Below are positions 39,444-47,741 of a stretch of DNA of 64,000 nucleotides, piece after piece. Position numbers and translations under genes: made by a program. Positions within the stretch are counted from its first letter, which is position 1. Each line of letters opens with the position of its first letter. The notes beneath the pieces were generated by a model. That model ran no database searches and was not told where the DNA came from. It saw only the letters and a list, made by a program, of their open reading frames with translations. Source of the stretch: Bordetella genomosp. 8 (GTDB taxonomy: Bacteria > Pseudomonadota > Gammaproteobacteria > Burkholderiales > Burkholderiaceae_B); the NCBI RefSeq assembly GCF_002119685.1, contig NZ_CP021108.1, forward strand, positions 1,798,001 through 1,862,000. The letters are read 5' to 3'.

Positions 39444-40937
39444 ATGTCCGAAGCCCCGCGTATTCCGCTGCTGATCGGCGGCGAACGCATCCAGTCGCGC
39501 GCCACCGAGTGGCGCGACGTCATCAACCCGGCCACGCAGGAAGTCGTCGCCCGGGTTCCCTACGCCACCCCCGACGAGCTGGACCAGGCCGTCGCCAACG
39601 CCCGGGAAGCCTTCAAGGCCTGGCGCAACAGCGGCCAGGCCACGCGCATGCGCGTGATGCTGAAACTGCAGCAGTTGATGCGCGAGAACACTGGCAAGCT
39701 GGCGGAACTGATCACGCGCGAGCACGGCAAGACCCTGCCCGATGCGGAAGGCGAAGTCGGGCGCGGCCTGGAAGTGGTTGAACACGCCTGCTCGATCGCC
39801 AATCTGCAGCTCGGCGAGTATGCGGAAAACGCCGCCTCCGGCATCGATGTCTACACGCTGATCCAGCCGCTGGGCGTGTGCGCGGGCATTACGGCATTCA
39901 ACTTCCCGGTCATGCTGCCGTGCTTCATGTTTCCCATCGCCGTGGCCTGCGGCAATACCTTCGTGCTGAAGCCTTCCGAGCAGGATCCTTCGGCATCGCT
40001 GTTCCTGGCGGAGCTGGCGCTGGAAGCCGGCCTGCCGCCAGGTGTGCTGAACGTGGTGCATGGCGGCGCCGACATTGCCAATGCGCTGTGCGAGCATCGT
40101 GACGTCAAGGCGGTATCGTTCATCGGCTCGACCCGTGTCGGCACCGAGATCTATCGCCGCGCGTCGGACGCCGGCAAGCGCTGCCAGGCGATGATGGGCG
40201 CCAAGAACCATTGCGTGATCCTGCCGGACGCGGACCCGGAGGTCGCCCTGAACCAGTTGCTGGGCGCGGCTTTCGGCGCCGCCGGCCAGCGCTGCATGGC
40301 GACGTCGGTGGCGGTATTCGTGGGGGCCTCGCGTGACTGGCTGCCCGAATTCGTCGCACGCGCCAGGCAGTTGAAAGTGAACGCCGGCACCGATCGCACG
40401 GCCGACCTGGGGCCGCTGGTATCCCAGGCCGCCAAGGCGCGCGTCGAAGGATTGATCCAGCACGGCGTGGAAGAGGGCGCGGAACTGCTGCTGGATGGCC
40501 GCGGCATCCAGGTGTCCGGCTTCGAACAGGGCAATTTTGTCGGTCCCACCATATTCGGCGGCGTACGCGGCGATATGAAGATCTATACGGAAGAGATCTT
40601 CGGTCCCGTGCTGTGCGTCACGGGCGTCGACACGCTGGAAGACGCCGTCGATTTCATCAATGCCAACCCCAACGGCAACGGGGTGGCCCTGTTCACGCAG
40701 GATGGCGGCGCGGCGCGCTACTTCCAGAACAACATCGACGTGGGGCAGGTGGGGATCAACATTCCCATCCCGGTGCCGGTCGCGTGGTTCAGCTTCACGG
40801 GCTCGCGCGGCTCCAAGCTGGGCGACTTGGGACCGAACGGCAAGCAGGCGGTGCAGTTCTGGACGCAGACCAAGACTGTGACCGCGCGCTGGTCGGCGCA
40901 TGGACGGACGGTGAATACGACGATCACCATGCGTTGA
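39444..40937 (+). CDS. mmsA: Methylmalonate-semialdehyde dehydrogenase (CoA-acylating)
   Basis: Oxidises methylmalonate semialdehyde to propionyl-CoA (or malonate semialdehyde to acetyl-CoA) in valine or myo-inositol breakdown. The 497-residue aldehyde dehydrogenase has the catalytic Cys284 in AGQRCMATS and ITAFNFPVMLPCFMFPIA, which distinguishes the CoA-acylating group. It lacks the acidic LELGG glutamate of other ALDHs (MMGAKNH stands there), as known for this family. A strong AGGAGGAG site precedes the ATG. No other valine genes are adjacent. Confidence 0.93.
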   Translation: MSEAPRIPLLIGGERIQSRATEWRDVINPATQEVVARVPYATPDELDQAVANAREAFKAWRNSGQATRMRVMLKLQQLMRENTGKLAELITREHGKTLPDAEGEVGRGLEVVEHACSIANLQLGEYAENAASGIDVYTLIQPLGVCAGITAFNFPVMLPCFMFPIAVACGNTFVLKPSEQDPSASLFLAELALEAGLPPGVLNVVHGGADIANALCEHRDVKAVSFIGSTRVGTEIYRRASDAGKRCQAMMGAKNHCVILPDADPEVALNQLLGAAFGAAGQRCMATSVAVFVGASRDWLPEFVARARQLKVNAGTDRTADLGPLVSQAAKARVEGLIQHGVEEGAELLLDGRGIQVSGFEQGNFVGPTIFGGVRGDMKIYTEEIFGPVLCVTGVDTLEDAVDFINANPNGNGVALFTQDGGAARYFQNNIDVGQVGINIPIPVPVAWFSFTGSRGSKLGDLGPNGKQAVQFWTQTKTVTARWSAHGRTVNTTITMR

Positions 40938-40963
40938 GCGGCAAATAAACGGCTTACGTTGCG

Positions 40964-41335
40964 CTAGTGCAGCAACTGGGGTGTCAATCCCAGTGCATCC
41001 GCAGCCTTTGCAAGCCGTTTGTCCCGAGTCCACAGGGTCGTGCCGGGCTGCAATCGTGCGGAGGCCAGCAGCGATGTGTCCACGTAACCAATGCCGCGAT
41101 TGAATAGTTGTTCGCGCTCGATGAGAAAGAGCGTTTCATCGGGCGTGGCAACCGGCGCGTTCGGTAGATCGCGCAACGCGCCGAGCACGGTCTCACGATT
41201 TTTCAGGCTGCCCAATGCAATCTCGGCGATCACGAAGGGATGCGCGAGGACTAGTCCGTTCGTCAGCAAGTCAACCAGAACGGGGTCGGCCGCATTGATG
41301 TGGTCGATCCATACGGACGTATCGACCAAGATCAT
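40964..41335 (-). CDS. vapC: VapC family PIN-domain toxin
   Basis: A 123-residue PIN-domain ribonuclease, toxin of a type II pair. Acidic active-site residues are visible at Asp5 (VDTSVWIDH), Glu38 (IAEIALG), Asp86 (YVDTSLLA) and Asp105 (TRDKRL), so it looks intact. VapC toxins cut tRNA or rRNA; the target here is unknown. The start overlaps the antitoxin stop by ATGA. The region looks lower in G+C than its neighbours, suggesting acquisition. Confidence 0.93.
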   Translation of the reverse strand: MILVDTSVWIDHINAADPVLVDLLTNGLVLAHPFVIAEIALGSLKNRETVLGALRDLPNAPVATPDETLFLIEREQLFNRGIGYVDTSLLASARLQPGTTLWTRDKRLAKAADALGLTPQLLH

Positions 41336-41529
41336 TCCGTGCCCTGCCGACGGCGCGGGGCGGCTTCAACGCCGGGTTGGCTTCCGCCCAGGGCGATAAG
41401 CCGCTTGGCCGCTTCGCGCTGGATCAGGGCCTTGAGTGCTTCACGTACCAGCGCCGTTTTCTCTTCGAGGCCGGTGTAGGCTTGTGCCTTGGATAGAAGA
41501 TCGTCATCGAGTGCGATTGTGGTTCGCAT
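41332..41529 (-). CDS. vapB: VapB family antitoxin
   Basis: A 65-residue antitoxin. The N-terminal part MRTTIALDDDLLSKAQAYTG then KTALVREALKALI is a ribbon-helix-helix DNA-binding domain, and the C-terminal tail (residues about 45-65) should wrap around VapC. It overlaps vapC by 4 nt, and a GAGG site lies 6 nt before its ATG. It probably represses its own promoter. Confidence 0.92.
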   Translation of the reverse strand: MRTTIALDDDLLSKAQAYTGLEEKTALVREALKALIQREAAKRLIALGGSQPGVEAAPRRRQGTE

Positions 41530-41549
41530 GGCGCACCTCAGATTTTGGA

Positions 41550-41579
41550 GGCATAGATTTTATCATCAGGTGATGTCAA
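41550..41579 (-). promoter_or_regulatory. vapBC promoter with operator
   Basis: On the minus strand a perfect TTGACA (41579 to 41574) and TATGCC (41555 to 41550) are 18 bp apart. The inverted repeat CATCA-GG-TGATG (41564-41575) covers the spacer next to the -35 box, where a VapB/VapBC repressor would block polymerase. Confidence 0.65.
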
Positions 41580-41653
41580 GCACCGTGTCTTTGACGATAG
41601 GGCGGTTTGCGCTGGTATCTCCTTGTAGGGCAGAAGCATAGACGTTTAAGTAA

Positions 41654-41682
41654 TTTAGAAATATCTCTATATTACTTATAAT
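41654..41682 (+). promoter_or_regulatory. Sigma-70 promoter for cysB
   Basis: TTTAGA (41654-41659) and a perfect TATAAT (41677-41682) are 17 bp apart in a strikingly AT-rich stretch, with a predicted leader of about 20 nt before cysB. Confidence 0.75.
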
Positions 41683-41708
41683 TGGGTTCCTCCAACGGGA
41701 TCCGCTTC

Positions 41709-42650
41709 ATGAACCTGCAACAGTTCCGCTTTGTGCGCGAGACCATACGCCGCGACTTCAACCTGACGGAAGCCGCGCGCATGCTGTACACGTCGCAACC
41801 CGGCGTCTCCAAGGCCATCATCGAGTTCGAGGATGAACTCGGAGTCAAGATATTCGAACGCCACGGCAAGCGCATCAAGGGCCTGACCAAGCCCGGCCTG
41901 GCGGTATCGCAGGTGATCGACCGCATCATGCGCGAAGTCGACAACCTGAAGAAGGTCAGCGACGAGTTCGCGCGGCGGGACGAAGGCGGCCTGATCATCG
42001 CCTGCACGCATACGCAGGCGCGCTATCTGTTGCCGCGCGTGATTCCGGCGTTTCGCCGGCAGTTTCCCAAGGTGCACCTGTCGCTGGCCGAAGGCAGTCC
42101 CGGCCAATTGGCCGAAATGGTGCTGCACGAGCAGGCCGACCTGGCCATCGCCACGGAATCGCTGGCCCTGACGCCGGGGCTGGCGACGCTGCCTTGCTAT
42201 ACCTGGGAACATACGGTGGTCGTGCGGCCTGATCATCCGCTCGCGGAGCTGACGTCCAGCGAGGCCAAGCGCCTGACCCTGCAACAACTGGCGGCCTATC
42301 CGCTGGTGACCTATGACCGCGCCTTTACCGGACGGACCACCATCGACGAGGTCTTCGCCTCGCAAGGCGTGCATCCGGATATCGTGCTGGAAGCCATCGA
42401 CGCCGACGTGATCAAGACCTATGTCGACGTCGGGCTGGGCATCGGCATCATCGCGGGCGTGGCCTATGACCCGCGCCGCGACAGCAACCTGGTGGGCCTG
42501 CCGGTGGGACACTTGTTCGGCACGCACACGACGCGGGTGGGGATCAAGGCGGGCGTGTTCCTGCGCGACTACGTCTACACCTTCATCGAGATGCTGTCGC
42601 CGGGGCTGAACCGGCAGGTCGTGACGGAAGCGGTGCAGGGCGTGGAGTAA
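41709..42650 (+). CDS. cysB: LysR-type regulator CysB
   Basis: Regulator of sulfate assimilation and cysteine synthesis. It has 313 residues from the ATG at 41709, which gives the characteristic MNLQQFRFVRETIRRDFNLT; an upstream start at 41682 would add nine residues. The HTH is around residues 18-40 (TEAARMLYTSQPGVSKAI), and the effector domain has ACTHTQARYLLP and VGLGIGIIAGVAYD typical of CysB/Cbl. CysB versus Cbl cannot be settled from sequence alone. It stands alone, divergent from vapBC. Confidence 0.9.
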   Translation: MNLQQFRFVRETIRRDFNLTEAARMLYTSQPGVSKAIIEFEDELGVKIFERHGKRIKGLTKPGLAVSQVIDRIMREVDNLKKVSDEFARRDEGGLIIACTHTQARYLLPRVIPAFRRQFPKVHLSLAEGSPGQLAEMVLHEQADLAIATESLALTPGLATLPCYTWEHTVVVRPDHPLAELTSSEAKRLTLQQLAAYPLVTYDRAFTGRTTIDEVFASQGVHPDIVLEAIDADVIKTYVDVGLGIGIIAGVAYDPRRDSNLVGLPVGHLFGTHTTRVGIKAGVFLRDYVYTFIEMLSPGLNRQVVTEAVQGVE

Positions 42651-42658
42651 TAGCGGGA

Positions 42659-42695
42659 TGCCGCGCGATGCCGCCGGCGGACTGGCATCGCGGCA
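42659..42695. terminator. Hairpin after cysB
   Basis: TGCCGCG and ATGCC pair with GGCATCGCGGCA, leaving a 2-nt bulge and an 11-nt loop. It starts 9 nt after the cysB stop and has no T-run, so termination may need Rho. Confidence 0.5.
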
Positions 42696-42744
42696 CCGCG
42701 TCGTGCGCGGCAAGCTATACGGCAGAGATGGCCGATAGCGAAAT

Positions 42745-42767
42745 TAAATGAGAATCCATCTCATTTA
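42745..42767. promoter_or_regulatory. Fur-box-like inverted repeat 1
   Basis: TAAATGAGA and TCTCATTTA form a perfect 9-bp inverted repeat around ATCCA. The AATGAGAATC half resembles the Fur consensus (about 12 of 19 positions). It lies just upstream of the predicted -35 box of the DUF2325 gene. Confidence 0.6.
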
Positions 42768-42768
42768 C

Positions 42769-42797
42769 TTGCTCTAAAAAACAAGAATCATTATCAT
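42769..42797 (+). promoter_or_regulatory. Promoter of the DUF2325 gene
   Basis: TTGCTC (42769-42774) and TATCAT (42792-42797) are 17 bp apart. The second Fur-box-like site overlaps its spacer and -10 box. Confidence 0.5.
42777..42795. promoter_or_regulatory. Fur-box-like site 2
   Basis: The 19-mer ending AGAATCATTATC matches about 14 of 19 positions of the Fur consensus. Its position over the spacer and -10 element would allow iron-dependent repression. Confidence 0.65.
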
Positions 42798-42830
42798 TAA
42801 CCCACGATCAACGACGCAACGAGGTCTGTC

Positions 42831-43157
42831 ATGTCGACGGCACTTAGCGCAGTGGTGGTGGGCGCGGACCGGCTGGGCAATATTCCGGATCTGCTCAAGG
42901 GACACAATATCGCGATCACGCATCACATCAGCGGCCGCGATCCTTCCCATCAGAAACGCGGGCTGGCGCTGCCCACGGGTACGCAGCTGGTGATTCTGCT
43001 GACCGACTTTCTCGGTCACAACGTAATGAAGACGTTCCGCCAATCCGCGCAGCGTTCCGGCATCCGCGTGGTGGCCTGCCGCCGGTCGGTGTGCAGCATG
43101 CAGCAGGCGCTGGCGCAATGCGGCTTGTGCGGCCGTGGGGCGAGCGCGGCGTCGTAA
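42831..43157 (+). CDS. DUF2325 domain protein, probably iron-regulated
   Basis: A 108-residue cytoplasmic protein. The AVVVGADRLGNIPDLLKGHN start followed by LVILLTDFLGHNVMKTFRQSAQ matches the DUF2325 domain. The C-terminus has four Cys (VVACRRSVCSMQ, then CGLCG), a possible metal site. Function is unknown. The gene follows two Fur-box-like sites and a GAGG ribosome binding site. The next gene starts 167 nt later and need not be in the same transcript. Confidence 0.82.
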   Translation: MSTALSAVVVGADRLGNIPDLLKGHNIAITHHISGRDPSHQKRGLALPTGTQLVILLTDFLGHNVMKTFRQSAQRSGIRVVACRRSVCSMQQALAQCGLCGRGASAAS

Positions 43158-43324
43158 CGTCCCGAATCTGGCGGTGCATTCGTGATCGGAACGGTTGCCC
43201 GACCGCACATGCGTGGTTCAGCAGTACGGCATGGCTCGGCTACGATACGGTATTACACACCGGCAATACCCGAGCTCAACGCCTCGAGCCGTCGGCCGAC
43301 CATCGATACAGACGACACATCTCC

Positions 43325-44362
43325 ATGCCGGGCATGCCAGGCCCCCCGCAAGCCGACCCACTCGCGCTGGACGCACTGATCGAGCAGTGCCGGTGCCGGG
43401 TGGCCCGCGATCCGCGCGATGCGTCAGCGCATCTGGATCTTGCCGAAGCACTGCTGTTGTCTGGCCGGTTGGCGGAAGGCTGGCCGGAATACGAATGGCG
43501 ATACGGGCTGCCCGGCGTGCCATCGCCCATGCCAATTGCCGAGGGCCGACCCCAATGGGACGGCTCGCCCATGCCGCATGGAACCCTGGTGCTGGTGGCG
43601 GACCAGGGTTATGGCGACGTGATCCAGTTCTGCCGCTACATTCCTGCGGTCAGGTCGCGTTGTTCAAACGTGACGGTGGCGTGCAGCCCCGAGATGCTGC
43701 CGATCGTCACGCAAATGGCGCCGGCCGCCCGCTGCGTGACCCGCTGGAGCGATATCGGCGCTTTCGATGCATGGTGTCCGCTGTCGGGCCTTCCCATGCG
43801 ATTTGGCACCGTGCTGGAGACCGTACCGGCGTCCGCCGCGTATCTGAAGGCGGATCCGGCGCGGGTGGCCGCGTGGCGCAAAGGCCTGGACGAACTGCTA
43901 CCCAGCCGTTTTTGGCGCATCGGGCTGGTGTGGGCCGGCCGTCCTACACACCGACACGATGCCCGGCGCTCGCTGCGCCTGGCGCAATTGGCGCCGCTGG
44001 CAGATCTGCCGGATGTGGCGCTGGTGGCGCTGCAACTGGGGCCCGCGCAGCAGGAGATCGACGGCTATCGCGGCGCGGCGCCGCTGGTCAACGCCGGCGG
44101 GGCCTTGGGCGACTTCGGCGAGACAATGGCCGCCATCGCTTGCCTGGATCATGTCGTTTCAGTCGATACCGCGCCGGCGCATCTGGCCGGCGCCCTCGGA
44201 TGCCCGGTGTCGCTGCTGCTTGCGCATATGCCGGACTGGCGCTGGTTGTCAGATCGGCGCGATACGCCGTGGTATCCGGCCATGTCCCTGTACCGCCAAC
44301 CCGCGCCGGGACGATGGGACCCTGCGATCGCCGCCGTGGCGCGGGATCTCGCGGGCCGCTGA
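43325..44362 (+). CDS. TPR / glycosyltransferase-like protein
   Basis: A 345-residue protein. An N-terminal TPR-like helix pair (residues about 15-55, DASAHLDLAEALLLSGRLAEGW) is followed by a domain related to ADP-heptose:LPS heptosyltransferase-type (GT9) or GT41-like enzymes: LVLVADQGYGDVIQFCRYIP and DHVVSVDTAPAHLAGALGCP are the donor-binding features. Such proteins are often annotated as glycosyltransferase-like or TPR proteins in this family; acceptor and donor are unknown. The start is uncertain: ATGs at 43325 and 43334 are both possible and no good ribosome binding site is seen. Confidence 0.7.
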   Translation: MPGMPGPPQADPLALDALIEQCRCRVARDPRDASAHLDLAEALLLSGRLAEGWPEYEWRYGLPGVPSPMPIAEGRPQWDGSPMPHGTLVLVADQGYGDVIQFCRYIPAVRSRCSNVTVACSPEMLPIVTQMAPAARCVTRWSDIGAFDAWCPLSGLPMRFGTVLETVPASAAYLKADPARVAAWRKGLDELLPSRFWRIGLVWAGRPTHRHDARRSLRLAQLAPLADLPDVALVALQLGPAQQEIDGYRGAAPLVNAGGALGDFGETMAAIACLDHVVSVDTAPAHLAGALGCPVSLLLAHMPDWRWLSDRRDTPWYPAMSLYRQPAPGRWDPAIAAVARDLAGR

Positions 44363-44368
44363 AACGAA

Positions 44369-44392
44369 CATGGGCCCCGTCTGGGGCCCATG
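44369..44392. terminator. Hairpin between convergent genes
   Basis: A perfect 10-bp stem CATGGGCCCC/GGGGCCCATG closes a GTCT loop. It lies between the ends of the glycosyltransferase-like gene and the NlpC gene and may stop transcription from both sides. No T-run is present. Confidence 0.6.
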
Positions 44393-44418
44393 CAGGCATG
44401 TCGTCGGCAGGCGGGGGC

Positions 44419-45105
44419 CTAGCGTTGCGCGCGGGCCGATGCCACCAGCGTCGTGTCGATGCGGCGGGCGCCGTTGTAGCGCGCGTTCCAGTAAGCCATG
44501 TCCATGCGCTCGATGCGTACCACGCCGCCCTTGCTGGGCGAATGCACGAAGCGATCTTCGCCAAGATAGATGCCGACGTGGGAGTAGCGGCGGCCCATGG
44601 TATTGAAGAACACCAGGTCGCCGACCTGCAGGTCGTTGCGCGCCACCGGCGTGCCGACCTGGAACATTTCGGCCGCGGTGCGCGGCAGCTTCAGGCCCAG
44701 CGATTGTTCGGCGACGTAGCCGACCAGACCGCTGCAATCGAAACCGGTGCTGGGCGTGCCGCCGCCGGAGCGGTAGCGGATGCCAAGGTAATTCAGCGCC
44801 TCGCCCGCGAGCATGGTGTTGTCGGTGGTGGCGCTGCTGCCGGGATAGCTGGCGGTGCGGCTGCCGCCGCGGCGCAGCTTCTGCGCCAGCAGCATGCCGA
44901 TGGGATCGTCGGCGTCGGCGGTGGTCCAGGCGGCGTCGTAGGCGTCCTGGTCAAAGCCGGTGTAGGCGGTGTCGCGCTGGGCGCCGGTGTTGGCGCAGCC
45001 CGCCAGGATGGCCATGGCGGCCATGATGCCGCCGATGCGCAGGGCGCGGCCCTGCCTGGCTAGAAAACGATAAAAGGATAGCGTGCGGTAGTCGTATCGT
45101 TGCAT
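44419..45105 (-). CDS. NlpC/P60 family lipoprotein peptidase
   Basis: A 228-residue murein endopeptidase-like lipoprotein. The signal region ends in the lipobox LAGC with Cys37, and the C40 domain has Cys124 in FDCSGLVGY, His176 in YSHVGIYLG and His188 in RFVHSP, the complete Cys-His-His catalytic set. It resembles Spr/NlpC hydrolases that open cross-links between stem peptides. Between the lipobox and the domain is a 60-residue linker. An 8-bp inverted repeat lies in its leader. Confidence 0.9.
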   Translation of the reverse strand: MQRYDYRTLSFYRFLARQGRALRIGGIMAAMAILAGCANTGAQRDTAYTGFDQDAYDAAWTTADADDPIGMLLAQKLRRGGSRTASYPGSSATTDNTMLAGEALNYLGIRYRSGGGTPSTGFDCSGLVGYVAEQSLGLKLPRTAAEMFQVGTPVARNDLQVGDLVFFNTMGRRYSHVGIYLGEDRFVHSPSKGGVVRIERMDMAYWNARYNGARRIDTTLVASARAQR

Positions 45106-45426
45106 TGTTCGCTTGAAGGCAGGGGTGACCCTGCCTGGAAGACGACGGACGACCGCCGTTTGGGAAATTTCTGAGGGGCGATTCTACCAAAACTTGCGTA
45201 TAGCTCCATTGCGGGCAGCGTATACGCCAGACCTCATCCCGCGCGCGCTTTGGCGCACAACATCGGACGGATAGAATCGGCGATAAAAATCTCGAAAGAG
45301 CGCGCTGCGGTGGTGGGGGCGTGCGCGGCGACAGGCGCCAGCGTTGCAACTTCCCACCGTGCAGACTCGGACAGTTCGTAAACATCGTCAAAATCTGCAA
45401 CAACTGCAAGATAACAGGAGACAGCG
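45106..45426. promoter_or_regulatory. Divergent region between NlpC and prpE genes
   Basis: This 321-nt interval holds both start regions. Next to the NlpC gene a perfect 8-bp inverted repeat AGGCAGGG-GTGA-CCCTGCCT (45117-45136) lies in its leader. Towards prpE the DNA becomes A-rich with an AGGAG ribosome binding site before the ATG. I find no clear sigma-70 or sigma-54 promoter and no gene. Confidence 0.5.
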
Positions 45427-47337
45427 ATGCGAAAAACCCGGGTTTTCCACTACTCGTCCATTCATCATCCGGAAACATTTTGGCACAGGGAGTCAGGCCG
45501 GATCCACTGGGACGTGGCACCGGAAACCGTGCTGGACTTCAGCCGGCCGCCTTTCGCACGCTGGTTCGTGGGGGGATGCACCAATCTGTGCTTCAACGCC
45601 GTGGATCGCTGGCTCCCCCATCAGGCCGATAGACAGGCGCTGATCTGGGTATCCACCGAGGTCGATGAGGAAAGGATATATACGCGCCAACAGCTGTTCG
45701 ACGAAGTCAACGTGGCGGCGGCGATGCTGCGGGAGCAGGGCGTCGGCCCGGGGGACCGGGTGTTGATCTACATGCCCATGGTACCGGAGGCCGTGTTCAT
45801 GATGCTCGCGTCCGCACGGCTGGGCGCCGTGCATTCGGTGGTGTTCGGAGGATTTGCCTCGCACAATCTGGCGCAGCGCATCGACGACGCCCAGCCCAAG
45901 GTCATCGTCTCGGCCGACGCCGGGTCGCGCGGCGGCAAGGTCACGCCCTACAAGCCGCTGCTGGACAAGGCCCTGGCGATGAGCGCCGCGCAGCCCGAGG
46001 CCATCATCATGCTGGACCGAGGCTTGGGCAGCGGCAGCGAAGGCCCGGCGAGCGGCGGGCCGGCCGGCCACGATCCGCGCGTGCATGACTATGCCGCCTT
46101 GCGCGCGCGCCATGCCGGCGCCCGGGTACCCGTGGCCTGGATGCCGTCGGACGCGCCCAGCTATATCCTGTATACCTCCGGCACCACCGGCAAGCCCAAG
46201 GGCGTGCAGCGCGACATCGGCGGCTATGCCGTGGCGCTGGCGGCCTCGATGGAGTACATCTTCGACGGCAAGCCGGGCGAAACCTTCTTCTGCACCAGCG
46301 ACATCGGCTGGGTCGTGGGCCATTCCTATATCGTCTACGGGCCGCTGATCGGCGGCCAGGCCACCGTGCTTTACGAAGGCACGCCGGTGCGCCCCGACGG
46401 CGCCATCCTGTGGCGGCTGATCGAACGCCACAAGGTGAATACGCTGTTCTCGGCGCCGACGGCGGTGCGCGTGCTCAAACGCCAGGATCCGGAACTGCTG
46501 CGCAGGCACGACGTGTCGTCCCTGCGCGCGATCTACCTGGCCGGGGAGCCGCTGGACGAGCCGACCGCTCGCTGGATAGGCGAAGGCCTGGGCAAGCCGG
46601 TGATCGACAACTATTGGCAGACGGAAAGCGGCTGGCCCATCCTGTCAGGTCAGCCGGGCGTGGAGCGGGTCCCGACCCGCTTCGGCAGTCCTTCCTTCCC
46701 ATGCTATGGCTTCGACGCCAGGGTGGTCAGCGAAACCACCGGCGAGGACCTGGGGCCGGGACAGAAGGGCGTGGTCGCGATCGTGCCGCCGTTGCCGCCG
46801 GGTGCCATGACGACCATCTGGGGCGATGACGAACGCTTCGTGCGCACCTATTTCGAATCCATCCCGGGCCGCCAGGTGTATTCGACCTTCGACTGGGGCA
46901 TCGTCGACGAAGACGGCTACTGGTACATCCTGGGCCGGACCGACGACGTGATCAACGTGGCCGGGCATCGGCTAGGCACGCGTGAAATCGAGGAAGCGGT
47001 GAGCAGCCATGCCCAGGTCGCCGAATGCGCGGTGGTGGGCGTTGCCGATGGGCTGAAGGGCCAGGTGGCGGAAGCCTTCGTGGTGCTCAAGAAAGAGCCC
47101 GCGGACCGCGCCGCCTTGGCCGCGCTGGAAGGCGATATGATGCGCGTGGTCGAAGAGCAGCTGGGCGCGGTGGCGCGGCCGGCGCACATCCGCTTCGTCG
47201 GGGCCTTGCCGAAAACGCGTTCGGGCAAGGTGCTGCGGCGGGCGATCGTCGCGGTCTGCGAAGGCCGGGACCCCGGCGATCTGCCGACCATCGAAGATCC
47301 GAATGCGCTGGAAAAGATCAAGGAATCCCTCACATGA
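45427..47337 (+). CDS. prpE: Propionyl-CoA synthetase PrpE
   Basis: Adenylate-forming enzyme that activates propionate (possibly other short-chain acids) to its CoA thioester. The 636-residue protein has LDFSRPPFARWFVGG and TNLCFNAVDRW at its N-terminus, typical of PrpE, the ATP motif [13 protein letters not shown], and the C-terminal KTRSGKVLRR segment whose Lys is the acetylation-controlled residue of the family. The stop overlaps the next ATG (ATGA). No prpBCD genes are adjacent. Confidence 0.9.
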   Translation: MRKTRVFHYSSIHHPETFWHRESGRIHWDVAPETVLDFSRPPFARWFVGGCTNLCFNAVDRWLPHQADRQALIWVSTEVDEERIYTRQQLFDEVNVAAAMLREQGVGPGDRVLIYMPMVPEAVFMMLASARLGAVHSVVFGGFASHNLAQRIDDAQPKVIVSADAGSRGGKVTPYKPLLDKALAMSAAQPEAIIMLDRGLGSGSEGPASGGPAGHDPRVHDYAALRARHAGARVPVAWMPSDAPSYILYTSGTTGKPKGVQRDIGGYAVALAASMEYIFDGKPGETFFCTSDIGWVVGHSYIVYGPLIGGQATVLYEGTPVRPDGAILWRLIERHKVNTLFSAPTAVRVLKRQDPELLRRHDVSSLRAIYLAGEPLDEPTARWIGEGLGKPVIDNYWQTESGWPILSGQPGVERVPTRFGSPSFPCYGFDARVVSETTGEDLGPGQKGVVAIVPPLPPGAMTTIWGDDERFVRTYFESIPGRQVYSTFDWGIVDEDGYWYILGRTDDVINVAGHRLGTREIEEAVSSHAQVAECAVVGVADGLKGQVAEAFVVLKKEPADRAALAALEGDMMRVVEEQLGAVARPAHIRFVGALPKTRSGKVLRRAIVAVCEGRDPGDLPTIEDPNALEKIKESLT

Positions 47338-47741
47338 TCAGCAAGCCCGTCCTGACCGCCGAAGACGTCAAGAAAATCCTGGCCGCGGCCGAAGCCCATG
47401 CCTCGAAGAACCAATGGCCGGTGACCATCGCGGTCGCCGACGACGGCGGTCATCTGCTGGGCATGCTGCGGCTGGACGGCGCCGCGCCGGTCAGCGCGCA
47501 TATCGCGCCGGCCAAGGCCCACACCGCCGCCATCGGCCGCCGTGAATCGCGCCTGTATGAAGAAAGCATCAACGGCGGGCGCTATGCGTTCCTGTCGGTG
47601 CCGGCCATGACCGGCATGCTGGAAGGCGGTGTGCCCATCGTTGCCCAGGGGCAGGTGATCGGTGCCGTGGGTGTGTCGGGCGTGAAGGCGTCGGAAGACG
47701 CGGAAACGGCCAAGGCGGGCATCGCGGCGCTGGGGCTATGA
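47334..47741 (+). CDS. GlcG/HbpS family (DUF336) protein
   Basis: A 135-residue protein of the GlcG/HbpS (DUF336) family. The start LTAEDVKKILAAAEAHASKN, the VTIAVADDGGHLLGMLRLDG strand and GQVIGAVGVSG motif are typical. Members include haem-binding sensors and proteins of unknown role near glycolate or diol genes. It lacks a signal peptide. It overlaps prpE upstream and the transporter gene downstream, each by ATGA, so its level is tied to both. Confidence 0.85.
   Translation: MISKPVLTAEDVKKILAAAEAHASKNQWPVTIAVADDGGHLLGMLRLDGAAPVSAHIAPAKAHTAAIGRRESRLYEESINGGRYAFLSVPAMTGMLEGGVPIVAQGQVIGAVGVSGVKASEDAETAKAGIAALGL

Noticed and set aside
39255..41033. A 592-codon open frame opposite mmsA
   Set aside because: Antisense to a complete, catalytically intact gene.
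45106..45426. Sigma-54 promoter before prpE
   Set aside because: I looked for a GG-N10-GC type pair because prp genes can be sigma-54 dependent, but found none convincing.
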